A stretch of DNA of 64,000 nucleotides from Stenotrophomonas geniculata ATCC 19374 = JCM 13324 (GCF_001431625.1 NZ_LLXT01000068.1:1-64000); one strand, 5' to 3'; shown: positions 52,428 through 61,532, counted from the first letter of the stretch. Translations and numbers: made by a program. Notes: generated from the sequence alone by a model not told the origin.

Positions 52428-52579
52428 GACTGCTCCGACGGTCAAAGACAGGATCACACTTCCGGGCACAGCCTGCCATTGCCGGCCAGGCGCTGGATGT
52501 ATTCCCCTTCAACGACGAGCCGGTTCCGGTCGGCCCAAATCGTCTTGGGAATTGCCTAATGATCTCGAGCCACCTTGTC

Positions 52580-53323
52580 TCACCTGGCCAAGGTCAACCA
52601 CAGCGCCCTTCCCTGCTCGGCGCTCATTTCACTGAATTCGGAAGGTTCCCAATGCGTATGGGTGAGCAACTTCCCAAGATCTGCCAAGACCTTTTCGCAC
52701 CGCCTGCCAAACTCAAACACGCCGTCGTAGGTGAGATCCAGTGTGCCAATGTCAAAGGGCGCAGGCTCCTGACCAATCAACTGCATCTCCCAATGGGAAT
52801 GCCTTTTGTCACGGAACGTCTTGACGTTTTTGCCCACAGGATCATTGGAAAGTTGGTCCATCGCTACTGAGACGGCCGCCCACTCTTTGTCAAAAACGTC
52901 CTTGTTTCGGTCGCGTCGTTTCTGCCGCCATTCTTCTCTCGTCGCTTCACTGATGCCCTCAATCGGTTCTTCTTCGATATCATCGAACATACCGCCATAG
53001 CTTTCCCGATAGCGCGCGCGGACGCCCGGCACCTGAAGCTTGCGCCAGATGTTCGTGAGGCTACCGGTCTTCTCTCCCTTGTCGAGAAACAGCCTGGCAA
53101 GCTCGCGGATGTAGTCTTGACCCAAGAGTGGCACCAAGTGGTTCCAGAGCCCCACGCCTTGCGAATGGTCAAGCTTAGCCTTCATCGCAGCCTGCACATC
53201 ACTGTCCTTTACCAACGGCTTGAGCAAATGGACCCGTTCGTCCAGGAAGTGTACTTCGCTGGTCAAGGCCCGGATCCAACCATCGATTTGGCGAATCCTC
53301 TGATCCAGATCTTCGTCGCTCAT
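52580..53323 (-). CDS. HEPN/AbiU2-like domain protein
   Basis: This 247-residue, mostly helical protein starts MSDEDLDQRIRQIDGWIRAL. It has RELARLFLDKGEKTGSLTN and KTFRDKRHSHWEMQL, the position and form of the RxxxxH-type motif found in HEPN ribonucleases and in AbiU2-like abortive infection proteins. A TYDGVFEFGRRCEKVLADLG segment follows. It may be a toxin or effector RNase in phage defence. It lies 152 nt from the PD-(D/E)XK-like gene on the same strand. Assignment is by pattern only. Confidence 0.55.
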   Translation of the reverse strand: MSDEDLDQRIRQIDGWIRALTSEVHFLDERVHLLKPLVKDSDVQAAMKAKLDHSQGVGLWNHLVPLLGQDYIRELARLFLDKGEKTGSLTNIWRKLQVPGVRARYRESYGGMFDDIEEEPIEGISEATREEWRQKRRDRNKDVFDKEWAAVSVAMDQLSNDPVGKNVKTFRDKRHSHWEMQLIGQEPAPFDIGTLDLTYDGVFEFGRRCEKVLADLGKLLTHTHWEPSEFSEMSAEQGRALWLTLAR

Positions 53324-53516
53324 AGCCCTTCTCTTCCAATTCCTCAGAAAGAGAGATTACCGGTCAGGCATTGGGCCATCAACGGCGCAATAGGCGACAA
53401 GCACTCACCCGGCCCAGGGGGGCCGCTCACGCCATCTATAGAGGTCACTCACACGACCTCCGGAGCGGCCCGGACATGGTGTCGTGAACCGTGCTAATGC
53501 AGGTCAAAGGAAATCT

Positions 53517-53795
53517 ATGCACCCGGATGTCCTCGGCTGGGCCGCGACCGTGGTGTTGATCGCCACCCTAGTCCGCCAAATGGTCAAACAGTGGCGATCG
53601 CCTCACCCCGAAGCCGTTTCGAAGTGGCTGTTCGTCGGTCAAATGACCGCATCCACGCTTTTCACGATCTACAGCGCTCTCATGGGTTCAACCGTCTTCG
53701 TCGTGACCAACGCATTGCTACTGCTCACCGCCGTGACCGGCCAAGTCTTGGCTTGGCGCAGGCGTGGACGAGCCTGGCCGCCGCCCCCGTGCTGA
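53517..53795 (+). CDS. SemiSWEET-like three-helix membrane protein
   Basis: This 92-residue protein has three helices (LGWAATVVLIATLVRQMVKQ, WLFVGQMTASTLFTIYSALM, TVFVVTNALLLLTAVTGQVL). SPHPEAVSKWLF after helix 1 and the polar residues in helix 2 match SemiSWEET/PQ-loop proteins, which dimerise to carry sugars or other small solutes. ATG 53517 has AAAGGA 5 nt upstream. It is unusual cargo between defence-like genes. Confidence 0.65.
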   Translation: MHPDVLGWAATVVLIATLVRQMVKQWRSPHPEAVSKWLFVGQMTASTLFTIYSALMGSTVFVVTNALLLLTAVTGQVLAWRRRGRAWPPPPC

Positions 53796-53908
53796 CTATG
53801 TATACGGCGCGCTGTACGCTCAGGACTGGGTTTCCGCGCAGGTGCAGCTGACAACGCCCGCCCCGAAATCATTTACCCAATAAAACTAACGACAGAAACA
53901 TGCATTTA

Positions 53909-54343
53909 TCATTCATTCATTTTCAGATCTTCGTTTTTGAAGGACTTTGTTAGCTTATTCAGTGCAAACAGTACGTAACGGTAGTCGTCTGCGGGAAGAT
54001 CGAACGAGTAAGGGACGCGACTGAGCTTTGCAAGGGTCGCGCCTTGGCTGAAGATCACAGCCGACAACTCTTCACCCTCCGGAGTGAAGAACAAGCCCGC
54101 CGGGATCTTGGGAGCGCCGGGCAGGACATGCACATCTTGAGAGACCGCCACCCGCTTGCCCCGCACCTCTAACTCTTTCGCATAGAACCCATAGAGGTAC
54201 GCCATTAGCGCTACACGGCTCCAAACCATCGAACCGGGCGCATGGAAATCCGCAATGGCGATGGAGAAGGGCTTCCCAACGACGTGATCCATGCGCACAT
54301 ACGCTTTGTCCATCTTGTTCTTCAAGGTCTTTGCATAACGCAA
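53909..54343 (-). pseudogene. Fragment of the PD-(D/E)XK-like gene created by duplication
   Basis: An open frame of 144 residues is made almost entirely from the duplicated 369 bp (identical to the middle of the gene at 51021-52427) plus a 22-residue AT-rich tail (LFALNKLTKSFKNEDLKMNE). It lacks the N-terminal motif region and any normal start. It is most likely a remnant and not a functional gene. Confidence 0.75.
53973..54341. repeat. Exact 369-bp duplication, orphan copy
   Basis: This copy is identical to 51364-51732 as read by eye. It is flanked on both sides by AT-rich DNA (53855-53972 and 54342-54420) unlike the surroundings, as if a piece was captured into a different element. Confidence 0.9.
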
Positions 54344-54449
54344 TTGACTGCTATTGATTGCTTGAAAATCGCTCGAAATACCTTGTTTTAAAGGACTTCA
54401 CGGAGATAACTGATTTAGCGGGATGGTGAGGGCACCCTCGCAGCCAGAA

Positions 54450-54548
54450 CAACACCTAGGGGTGTTGAACGGGGCGAAAATTTCTGTATCAACCCGGTTG
54501 ACGAATTTCCGGCCTGTTTTATCCGTACTTCCATCCCCCAGATGGAAG
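54450..54548 (+). promoter_or_regulatory. Integrase leader with hairpins
   Basis: CAACACC-TAGG-GGTGTTG (54450-54467) is a short palindrome. CTTCCATC-CCCCA-GATGGAAG (54528-54548) is a perfect 8-bp hairpin whose right arm contains GGAAG, the likely ribosome site of the integrase 7 nt before ATG 54556. The site may be masked in the folded mRNA. The 212-bp gap 54344-54555 may also contain an att core. Confidence 0.5.
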
Positions 54549-54555
54549 TGAACCA

Positions 54556-55956
54556 ATGACCGCTCTACCCTCCGCAGCCCTCACCGATTACATTGCCGCA
54601 CCCTTTGGCACCCTTCATCTGGAGGGCATCCACATTGGCCGTTTCCGGATTGAACGAGCTACGATTCAAGGTCGCGAAGCTGCAATCAATCTTCAGGAAT
54701 GCATCCTGACAGCGCTGGACGAAATCGGCCGCAAGAGCGCGCTGAAGAACGGAACCCGGTATCCCCAGCAACTCCCCATGGGTACACCGGCGCGTCCCTT
54801 GGCCAAAGAGATCGATGATCACCTCGCGGACATGCGCCGCCGGCAGCTGGATCCCAAGACCGTGCTCGCCACCGAGCGCACCCTGAAGCTTCTCCTGCTG
54901 ACCTGCGGCAACATTTCGGCCTGCCGCGTAGATTACAAACACATCCAAGCGTTGTGGCAGCTGCTGCGCTGGGCTCCGAAAAACCTGTTGTCGGATCCCT
55001 TGCTGAAACGCCTCAGCTTCGAAGACGCTATCACCTTGGGCAAAGAGCAAGACGTGCCGCCCTTGGCTCCGGCCACCGAAGAGCGCCATCGGCGCTTCTT
55101 GGTCGCCTTCTTCAACCACCTGGTCAACGGGCAAGCCATCGCGTCCTCGCCCATGAAGGCCTTCCGCAAACCAAAAGAAGATCACGCCATCGATCCCGAC
55201 AAGGCCATCCGCCTGTTCGAGGACGGAGACCTGCAGGCCATCTTCGACCCGGCAGCCTTCATCCCTTGGGCGAGAAAGCCGCAGCACTGGTGGGCACCGA
55301 TGATTGGCCTCTACACGGGCGCTCGCGTCAACGAAGTGTGCCAGCTGAAGCTGACCGACATCCTCCAGGAGCGCGGCATCTGGTGCATCGCCTTCCAAAA
55401 GACCATCGATGAAGACCTCGCCGCGGATCCGAAGCGCCAACGGCGTAGCCGGCAAAGCATGAAGGGAGCCGGGTGCATGCGCATCGTCCCCATCGCCAAG
55501 CCCCTATTGGACGCCGGTTTCCTCGAGTTCGTCGAAGACATGAAGGCCACTGGCCACCCGCGGCTGTTCCCCCTCCTCTCTGCCGGCGTGAACCGGAAGA
55601 CCGGAGAGACCAACGCCCGCTACAGCCAGCAATTCGTGGTGGATTTCGGCCGCTACTTGAAGATCCTTGGGTTCGCCAAAGGGATCGGGTTCCATGCCTT
55701 CCGCCACACCCTGGCGACCGAGCTTGATGTGAACGATGTTCCGGAGAGGGAGATTGCACTGGTCACCGGTCACAGCACCGATCCACGGGATCGGGTCCAG
55801 GTGTTGCGCAAGCACTACCTCCACAAGAAACCGCAGGTGACCCGGAGCAAGCAGATCAGCGCCCTGGAGTTGTATCAGCCCAACGTGGAACTGCCGCGCT
55901 ACGAGCGCGGGCAATTTGCCGAGCAGTTGAAGGACCCGAGCAAGTTCCATCCGTGA
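54556..55956 (+). CDS. Tyrosine recombinase/integrase
   Basis: This 466-residue protein has an N-terminal SAM-like DNA-binding region (about 80-210) and a catalytic domain with YTGARVNEVCQL (R257), HAFRHTLATEL (H380, R383), TGHST (H406) and the nucleophile Y421 in KHYLHK. All key residues are present, so it should be active in site-specific integration or excision. The target may be the mutS site, but its location 10 kb inside the island suggests another att site or island rearrangement. An H-NS-like gene follows. Confidence 0.88.
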   Translation: MTALPSAALTDYIAAPFGTLHLEGIHIGRFRIERATIQGREAAINLQECILTALDEIGRKSALKNGTRYPQQLPMGTPARPLAKEIDDHLADMRRRQLDPKTVLATERTLKLLLLTCGNISACRVDYKHIQALWQLLRWAPKNLLSDPLLKRLSFEDAITLGKEQDVPPLAPATEERHRRFLVAFFNHLVNGQAIASSPMKAFRKPKEDHAIDPDKAIRLFEDGDLQAIFDPAAFIPWARKPQHWWAPMIGLYTGARVNEVCQLKLTDILQERGIWCIAFQKTIDEDLAADPKRQRRSRQSMKGAGCMRIVPIAKPLLDAGFLEFVEDMKATGHPRLFPLLSAGVNRKTGETNARYSQQFVVDFGRYLKILGFAKGIGFHAFRHTLATELDVNDVPEREIALVTGHSTDPRDRVQVLRKHYLHKKPQVTRSKQISALELYQPNVELPRYERGQFAEQLKDPSKFHP

Positions 55957-56077
55957 TACCAGCAGCTGTTGCCCAGGCCCCAGCCAAGTTCTGGAGGGGG
56001 CCTAGGCTGATCAGGGCGCATTCGCATCGAATTCCATTTGGAATTACGCTAAAGCCCTCTACGCTTGGACCACACAG

Positions 56078-56446
56078 ATGACCATTGATGTCAGCGGCCT
56101 GTCGGCAAAAGAACTCAAAGCCCTCATTACTCAGGCGGAGAAGCAGCAAACCAAGGTGCTGACTCGGCCCAAGGCTGCCGCCATGCGAGCCAAGATCAAC
56201 CAATACGTCAAAGACCACGGTTACACGATTGAGGAGCTTTACGGAGCGGTTTCAACGGCCTCTTCCGAGTCATCCAAGAAGCGCACCGGCCGCAAACCCT
56301 CGAAGTCCGCCGGCAGCAAGGTCGCCCCTAAGTACCGCAATCCGGCCAACCCCAGCGAAACGTGGTCCGGACGTGGCCGCCAACCAAGATGGCTTGCTGC
56401 GCTGGTCCAGAAAGGGAAGGATTCCAGCGAGTTCTTGATCAAGTAG
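56078..56446 (+). CDS. H-NS-family DNA-binding protein
   Basis: This 122-residue protein has an N-terminal coiled-coil oligomerisation region (KELKALITQAEKQQTKVLTR), a basic linker, and the C-terminal domain PKYRNPANPSETWSGRGRQP followed by RWL, the classic AT-hook-like H-NS motif. Mobile islands often carry such silencers to repress their own cargo. It lies downstream of the integrase. Confidence 0.87.
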   Translation: MTIDVSGLSAKELKALITQAEKQQTKVLTRPKAAAMRAKINQYVKDHGYTIEELYGAVSTASSESSKKRTGRKPSKSAGSKVAPKYRNPANPSETWSGRGRQPRWLAALVQKGKDSSEFLIK

Positions 56447-56604
56447 TCCAAAGTGCAGGTCGAAGATCGAAGGCGAATCAACGCCCAGGACCTTTGTCGG
56501 CACGCACGCGGGCGCATGGGAAGGTCTGAGACCGGCTGCCATGAACGGCGGATACGCTCGAGCGAATGCACCGATCGGTTCCACCCAACATTTCAGGACA
56601 GGAC

Positions 56605-57561
56605 ATGCGCCCACTCGCAGGCGTGCTCAAGGTAGAGTTCCTCGATAGGGTGGGCCAACGATGGACCAAGCCTCCGCTGCGGCGACGCTTGGAGGTGCTT
56701 CAGACGTTGTCAACACTGTTTGACCAGTTTCACCAGATGGGGTTGGCCGACCCTCATTTCTCCAGACTTCTGGCTCGGGGTTCTCACGCGGAACACCACC
56801 AAAGGCTCGCGGAGATGCTCTTGGCAAAGTACCTTTGGGATGATGGCTTCTCGTTGACCAGCGCCCCTGCTGGACCGGACTTCAACGCAGCGAAGAACGG
56901 TCATTCGGTGTGGATCGAGCTGGTTACTCCCGAGCCCAAGGGGATCGACCCTCACTGGCTGAACGTGTCCCACCAAGAAGGCGTGTGGACCTATCCCCAC
57001 GAAGCGATCGCACTGCGCTACACCAGCGCGCTGAAGGAAAAGCACCAGAAACTTGTGGGAGATCCAGGGAAGAGCGCCGGCTATTTGGCCAGAGGTGTCG
57101 TGTTGCCGGGCGAGAGCTACGTTGTCGCAATTAACCAGCATCTCCTGCAGGGCGCCTTTCGTTCGCTCAACGGGATCAGCCAAGCACCTGTGGCTGGTGA
57201 AGTGGTCTATGCGATTGGACCGCAGCAGTTACATCTAAGCCAGTCCACCGGACAGGTAGTCCATTCAGACCATGCCCACCGACCTTCGCTGAGCAAAGCC
57301 GGCCAAGCCGGCGGGACGGTGGGCGTGCCTGCGGACAGCTTTCTCAATCCTGCATATGATCCCGTTTCAGCAGTTTGGGCGCTTGACCTTCAAGAGGCAG
57401 CACTGCTCTCCAGCACCGCGCCGCGCTTTCCCGCTGTTCATTTGTCCGCAATGATCCACAACGAAAGGGCCACCTCGAGAGTGCCGCCCCACTTGCTGCC
57501 TGCGCAGGAGGACTGGATCGGAAGGACGACGGCCTCTTCCATAGAGTTGTGTCGACTCTAG
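56605..57561 (+). CDS. Uncharacterised protein with PD-(D/E)XK-like motif
   Basis: This protein of about 318 residues has RLAEMLLAKYLWDDGFSLTS, then APAGPDFNAAKNG and VWIELVTPEPKG. The E-...-GPDF-...-WIELVTP arrangement is like that of the larger protein at 51021-52427 (PDFYVRN, WIEAVTTNP), so the two may share a nuclease-like fold. The remainder is unknown. ATG 56605 has AGGA close upstream; an ATG at 56566 is an alternative. Its role in defence or mobility is inferred from neighbours only. Confidence 0.55.
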   Translation: MRPLAGVLKVEFLDRVGQRWTKPPLRRRLEVLQTLSTLFDQFHQMGLADPHFSRLLARGSHAEHHQRLAEMLLAKYLWDDGFSLTSAPAGPDFNAAKNGHSVWIELVTPEPKGIDPHWLNVSHQEGVWTYPHEAIALRYTSALKEKHQKLVGDPGKSAGYLARGVVLPGESYVVAINQHLLQGAFRSLNGISQAPVAGEVVYAIGPQQLHLSQSTGQVVHSDHAHRPSLSKAGQAGGTVGVPADSFLNPAYDPVSAVWALDLQEAALLSSTAPRFPAVHLSAMIHNERATSRVPPHLLPAQEDWIGRTTASSIELCRL

Positions 57562-57645
57562 CAATCGAGAACCGGCTTGTTGTGCTCAGAATGAAAAGAA
57601 TGGCTCGGCGAAACGAATCACTCTCTGCTTGCTGAAGGAACCAGG

Positions 57646-58419
57646 ATGTTCGACATCCCGCGCAACATGAAACTGCTTCATCAAGGCGAAGAGGAACTTC
57701 ACGAGCGCTCCGTTGCTCTGATCGCATCCCATCGAGATCTTTCAGATCACTTGGCCTTGGTAGAGCGGGCCATGGACGTTCTGGACGTGCTCCGCCAGCA
57801 CCACCAAGCCAATGATGACGAGCGTGCCGTGAGCCACCTCGCGATACGCTGTTTCAATCACTTTGCTGGGTCATGGAAGTTGACGGCCTCGGGCTACTAC
57901 CAAGCGGCTGCGCTCCTTCTCCGAGACGTTGTTGAAACCACCTACTTGATCAACGCCTTCCACATCGACCCTACCCACATTGCCATGTGGCGTACGGCTG
58001 ACCGCAAGACGAAGAAGGCACTCTTCGCTCCCGCAGCGGTTAGGAAGCGCTTGGACGCGGACATGGGAGTCGCACGCAGTCGGCGGGAACAGATCTATGC
58101 CACGTTTTCCAGCCTAGCTGGACACCCCTCGGTCGAAGGGTTTGCGATGCTTCGGCCAATGGGGATGGACGCGCACAACGGCCCATTTCTCGACCCGACT
58201 GCGCTGCGCGCACTTTTGGAAGAGCTAGGCAAGCTAGCGGCCCAAACCGGACATGCGTTTTGTGCCTTCCTTGACTTGTCTAAACCGGCCGCCGCGCAAG
58301 TTGCACACCGATTCATCGCACTTGCCATGGACTATTCAGGACTCTATCTAGGCCACTCTTACACTGACGAAGAACGCGCAGAGGTCGATCGACTGTACTC
58401 AGAAATCGATCAGAGCTGA
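57646..58419 (+). CDS. Hypothetical helical protein (DUF5677-like pattern)
   Basis: This 257-residue protein is mainly helical. YYQAAALLLRDVVETTYLIN, WRTADRKTKKALFAPAAVRK and YATFSSLAGHPSVEGFAM form a pattern seen in proteins with HEPN-like helical bundles, in which an Rx..H pair may be catalytic. No firm family is recognised. AAGGAACCAGG precedes the ATG. Confidence 0.55.
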   Translation: MFDIPRNMKLLHQGEEELHERSVALIASHRDLSDHLALVERAMDVLDVLRQHHQANDDERAVSHLAIRCFNHFAGSWKLTASGYYQAAALLLRDVVETTYLINAFHIDPTHIAMWRTADRKTKKALFAPAAVRKRLDADMGVARSRREQIYATFSSLAGHPSVEGFAMLRPMGMDAHNGPFLDPTALRALLEELGKLAAQTGHAFCAFLDLSKPAAAQVAHRFIALAMDYSGLYLGHSYTDEERAEVDRLYSEIDQS

Positions 58420-58545
58420 CCACGCCGCTCAAACCTGCCCGGACACGAAATCCCCGCCCATTAGGTACCGCCGTGTCCTCCAGCGGCCTGGTCCGGCCGA
58501 CCCACGAATCCTTGGCTTTTCCAGCCAAGAAACGATGATCCAGTT

Positions 58546-59160
58546 TTAAAGAGCGCCGAGGTCTTTCACGACAGCTTGGCCCGGCTGAAGGAACCCCAGT
58601 AACAACCGTCCTCCGGCCACTCGCCTGCCCGCCCTTTCGTTGAGCCACTGCGCCTGCCGCCGGCCCGCCTCGAACAGGGCCGGCGTTGCCATTGAGGGCG
58701 GCCAATCCTGCAAGGGCTCACCAGGCGACGAGAGCTGCCCCGTGATCGGCTGGACCACCGCAGGCACCTCCGCGTCGTGTTTGGCATAGGCGGTGGCCAT
58801 CATGCGTCCGCTTTTGGGGGACCATCCGCCCAGCACCAGCTCCGTGGTGCAGTATTCTGCCGGCAAGCCCGCTTCAGCCACGGCTTTAGCGTAGTTCGGC
58901 CAAAGCTGGTCAATGACCCGCCCCAACTCCGCCGTCAGCTGCTCCAGGGTGAAGTCCGCTCGAAAACTGGCTTCCAACGAGAGCTGGTAGATGCGCAGGA
59001 AGAACTGGGCCGACCCTCGGGTCGCCAGCAAGATCTGGTGCTGAGGAATGAGCAGCACCTTCGCCCCTGCCGAGGCTTGACCGCTTAGGGCGTCCTCCGC
59101 CCAAGTATCCACCGTCACGACCAGCTGGTCAGTGCTCAGCAAAACGTTGAGGATACTCAT
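58546..59160 (-). CDS. Hypothetical protein, Ntn-hydrolase-like N-terminus
   Basis: This 204-residue protein begins with alternating beta strands and charged turns: LVVTVDTWAEDALSG and GAKVLLIPQHQILLATRGSA. These resemble the start of proteasome-beta/Ntn-hydrolase folds. A nucleophile right after a propeptide is not clear. It is divergent from the small gene at 59225. The function is unknown. Confidence 0.5.
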   Translation of the reverse strand: MSILNVLLSTDQLVVTVDTWAEDALSGQASAGAKVLLIPQHQILLATRGSAQFFLRIYQLSLEASFRADFTLEQLTAELGRVIDQLWPNYAKAVAEAGLPAEYCTTELVLGGWSPKSGRMMATAYAKHDAEVPAVVQPITGQLSSPGEPLQDWPPSMATPALFEAGRRQAQWLNERAGRRVAGGRLLLGFLQPGQAVVKDLGAL

Positions 59161-59224
59161 GGGTAGGTTCTGGTGGCCTGTCCGCCACTATCCAACCTTC
59201 CCCCCACACCTGTCGAGCCCTCCT

Positions 59225-59503
59225 ATGGAACTTTCCCTAGAACAGTTGGCCGCGCGCCTTGAGGCATGCGAGGTCGACTTAGAAGCCCACCGCGGCTACA
59301 TCAAGGCACTGGAGTACGGGCTGCGCGCGGTCATCGCCAGCCATCCGAACCCCCAGGTGTTTTCACAGGCATGGGGGATGACGCTGGCCGGAGCGTCGGA
59401 CGCCCACGCAGGAAGAGACGGATATGTGTTCACCAGTGCCATCCAGCAGGCCCTCTGCGCCTTGACTGCTGAGGCGAGGGCGGATGCGGTCGCGCCGAGA
59501 TGA
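59225..59503 (+). CDS. Small hypothetical protein upstream of hxs operon
   Basis: This 92-residue protein has a first helix LEQLAARLEACEVDLEAHRG suggesting a coiled coil, then a YIKALEYGLRAVIASHPNPQ segment. No convincing ribosome site precedes ATG 59225, and no family is known. Confidence 0.45.
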   Translation: MELSLEQLAARLEACEVDLEAHRGYIKALEYGLRAVIASHPNPQVFSQAWGMTLAGASDAHAGRDGYVFTSAIQQALCALTAEARADAVAPR

Positions 59504-59743
59504 GGATGAAAAATGGAAAAAGGGTCGACGTGGAATAGCAGCTGCCAAAGCGGCCTCATGTTGGGCCCGGCGCTTAGATACGTGCATTTCAAACTGTGAC
59601 TGACAGCTGGCGCCATCGCGTGCTGCGCAATCTGCAGGGCTCCATTCGAGGAAGGAATTGAGTCGAAGGAGAGCTTCGGCTTCAGGTCACTTGCAACAAA
59701 GCCTACTCAGGAGCAAAGTTCACTCATCCAGGGGGGATGAGCA

Positions 59744-60049
59744 ATGGAACGCTCGCAATTCATTATCGATCGCGCACTGTATTCAGACGACGTCGTGGCT
59801 CGGGCCGTGCATCGCCATACCGGCGAGCTTGGTGTGGAGGTGCGCAGCCAAGGCGCCAACCTCACCGTTAGCTTTTGGTCTCTGGATGGCTCCGACCTGC
59901 CAGAGGATCTCTGGACCCGGTTTTCCCGAGACTTACTGGACGAGCGCCTGCGGGCGGCCGTCCGAGCGGAGACGAGCGGGCTGCAGCAGGAGCTGCTTCG
60001 CGCAGCGCTGAACCAGGCACAGCCGGTGATGCCCCATGTCGAGGTTTAG
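59744..60049 (+). CDS. hxsD: His-Xaa-Ser system protein HxsD
   Basis: This 101-residue protein starts MERSQFIIDRALYSDDVVAR, then AVHRHTG, the typical HxsD N-terminus (a strand followed by YSDDVVxRA). It overlaps hxsB by 14 nt. HxsD is always found with the HxsB/HxsC maturases and may help bind the precursor, but its function is not established. GGGGGAT precedes the start. Confidence 0.8.
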   Translation: MERSQFIIDRALYSDDVVARAVHRHTGELGVEVRSQGANLTVSFWSLDGSDLPEDLWTRFSRDLLDERLRAAVRAETSGLQQELLRAALNQAQPVMPHVEV

Positions 60050-61532
60050 GTCCGCTGAGGCTTTCGCCGCCCCATCGGACTACCAACTGTTGCCTCTGCG
60101 GTTCCGGCGCCTGCCGTGGGATCACGATCGGGCCTTCGTCTCCTCGATGGCAGGCGACTGGCTCCTGATGAAGATGGAGGACGTTCAGCGCCTGGTGACC
60201 CACCAGTTGCCGACCGAGTCCGCGCTCTTTGCGGATTTGGAAGCCCGACACCTGGCCGTCGCCGGGACCGACCGAAGCAGCTTGGCGCCTCTGCTTAGTC
60301 AAATCCGCAGCCGAAAGTCCTACCTGATGGGAGGACCTGCTCTCCACATCTTCGTGGTGTCGCTGCGTTGCCACCACACCTGCAACTATTGCCAGGTGTC
60401 GCGGCAGGAGACGAGCGCCACTGCGTTCGACATGGAAAGTGCGCACGCCGAACACGCAGTGGAACGGCTGTTCGAATGGCCGAGCCAAGAACTGACGATC
60501 GAATTCCAAGGGGGTGAGCCCCTGCTCAATTTTGAGCAAGTGAAGGCCATCACCCGGCGGATCGTCGAGCGTAATCGGAGCGCCCGACGCACCCTGCGCT
60601 TCGTGCTGGCATCCACCCTGCATGACCTCACCGACGACCAGCTGGCGTTTCTGACCGAACATCGCTTCAAGCTCTCCACCTCGCTGGACGGTCCCGAATG
60701 GCTTCACAACGCCAATCGCCCCCGGCCGGGCCGGGACAGCTACCGTCGGACTGTGGAGGGGATTGAACGCGGACGCCGTTGGCTGGGAGACGATGGCGTC
60801 TCGGCGCTGACGACGCTGACCCGCCAGAGCCTCGAGGTTCCTGAGGCCATCATCGACGAATACCGGAAGCTGGGTTTCCACAGCATCTCCTTGCGTCCAT
60901 TAAGCCCCTACGGGTTCGCCACCAAGACGGCCCGCCGCACCGGCTACCCCACGGAAGACTTCCTGGCCTTCTACCGACGCGCCTTCGATCACTTGCTGTC
61001 GGTGAACCTGGCCGGCTACGCCATGGAAGAGTCGTACGCTTCTCTCCTCCTCTCCCAGCTCTTCACGTCCTTCGGGCACGGCTACGTCGATCTCCGATCG
61101 CCCTCCGGAGCCGGACTGGGCGCCGTCATTTATGACCATGATGGGCGGGTCTATCCGTCGGATGAGGCACGCATGCTGGCCGCCATGGGGGACGATGCCT
61201 TTGCGTTGGGCCACGTCAGCCAACCGGTCAGCCAATGGCTGTCCTCGCCCGCCATGGGCCGCTTGCTGGACGCCGGAGTCGCCGAGGCCCTACCCACGTG
61301 CTCCGACTGCGCGTTTGTGCCGATGTGCGGGGCCGATCCGATCGAGCACTACGCCCGCCAAGGGGATCCCATCGGCCATCGGCCCAGCAGCGATTTCTGC
61401 CGGCGGAACATGGGGCTCTTTGACTTCCTGCTGGAGCGCTACGAGAAGGCTGACCGGAACATCCAAGGGTTGATGCGTTCCTGGGCCAATCCGAAGCCAT
61501 TGGCGGAGGACCCCATCCATGCTGCCGCTTGA
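60036..61532 (+). CDS. hxsB: Radical SAM maturase HxsB
   Basis: This 498-residue enzyme has the radical SAM cluster motif CHHTCNYCQ (C112, C116, C119) and LTIEFQGGEPLLNF for SAM binding. A C-terminal SPASM/twitch-like region has CSDCAFVPMCG and a further Cys in DFCRRN for auxiliary Fe-S clusters. HxsB is thought to act together with HxsC on the HxS repeats of HxsA. The start overlaps hxsD and the end overlaps hxsC, so the operon is tightly coupled. Confidence 0.88.
   Translation: MSRFRSAEAFAAPSDYQLLPLRFRRLPWDHDRAFVSSMAGDWLLMKMEDVQRLVTHQLPTESALFADLEARHLAVAGTDRSSLAPLLSQIRSRKSYLMGGPALHIFVVSLRCHHTCNYCQVSRQETSATAFDMESAHAEHAVERLFEWPSQELTIEFQGGEPLLNFEQVKAITRRIVERNRSARRTLRFVLASTLHDLTDDQLAFLTEHRFKLSTSLDGPEWLHNANRPRPGRDSYRRTVEGIERGRRWLGDDGVSALTTLTRQSLEVPEAIIDEYRKLGFHSISLRPLSPYGFATKTARRTGYPTEDFLAFYRRAFDHLLSVNLAGYAMEESYASLLLSQLFTSFGHGYVDLRSPSGAGLGAVIYDHDGRVYPSDEARMLAAMGDDAFALGHVSQPVSQWLSSPAMGRLLDAGVAEALPTCSDCAFVPMCGADPIEHYARQGDPIGHRPSSDFCRRNMGLFDFLLERYEKADRNIQGLMRSWANPKPLAEDPIHAAA

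Noticed and set aside
53909-54343. 144-codon frame as a functional gene
   Set aside because: It is almost wholly made of the duplicated 369 bp and lacks the N-terminal motif region; listed as a pseudogene.
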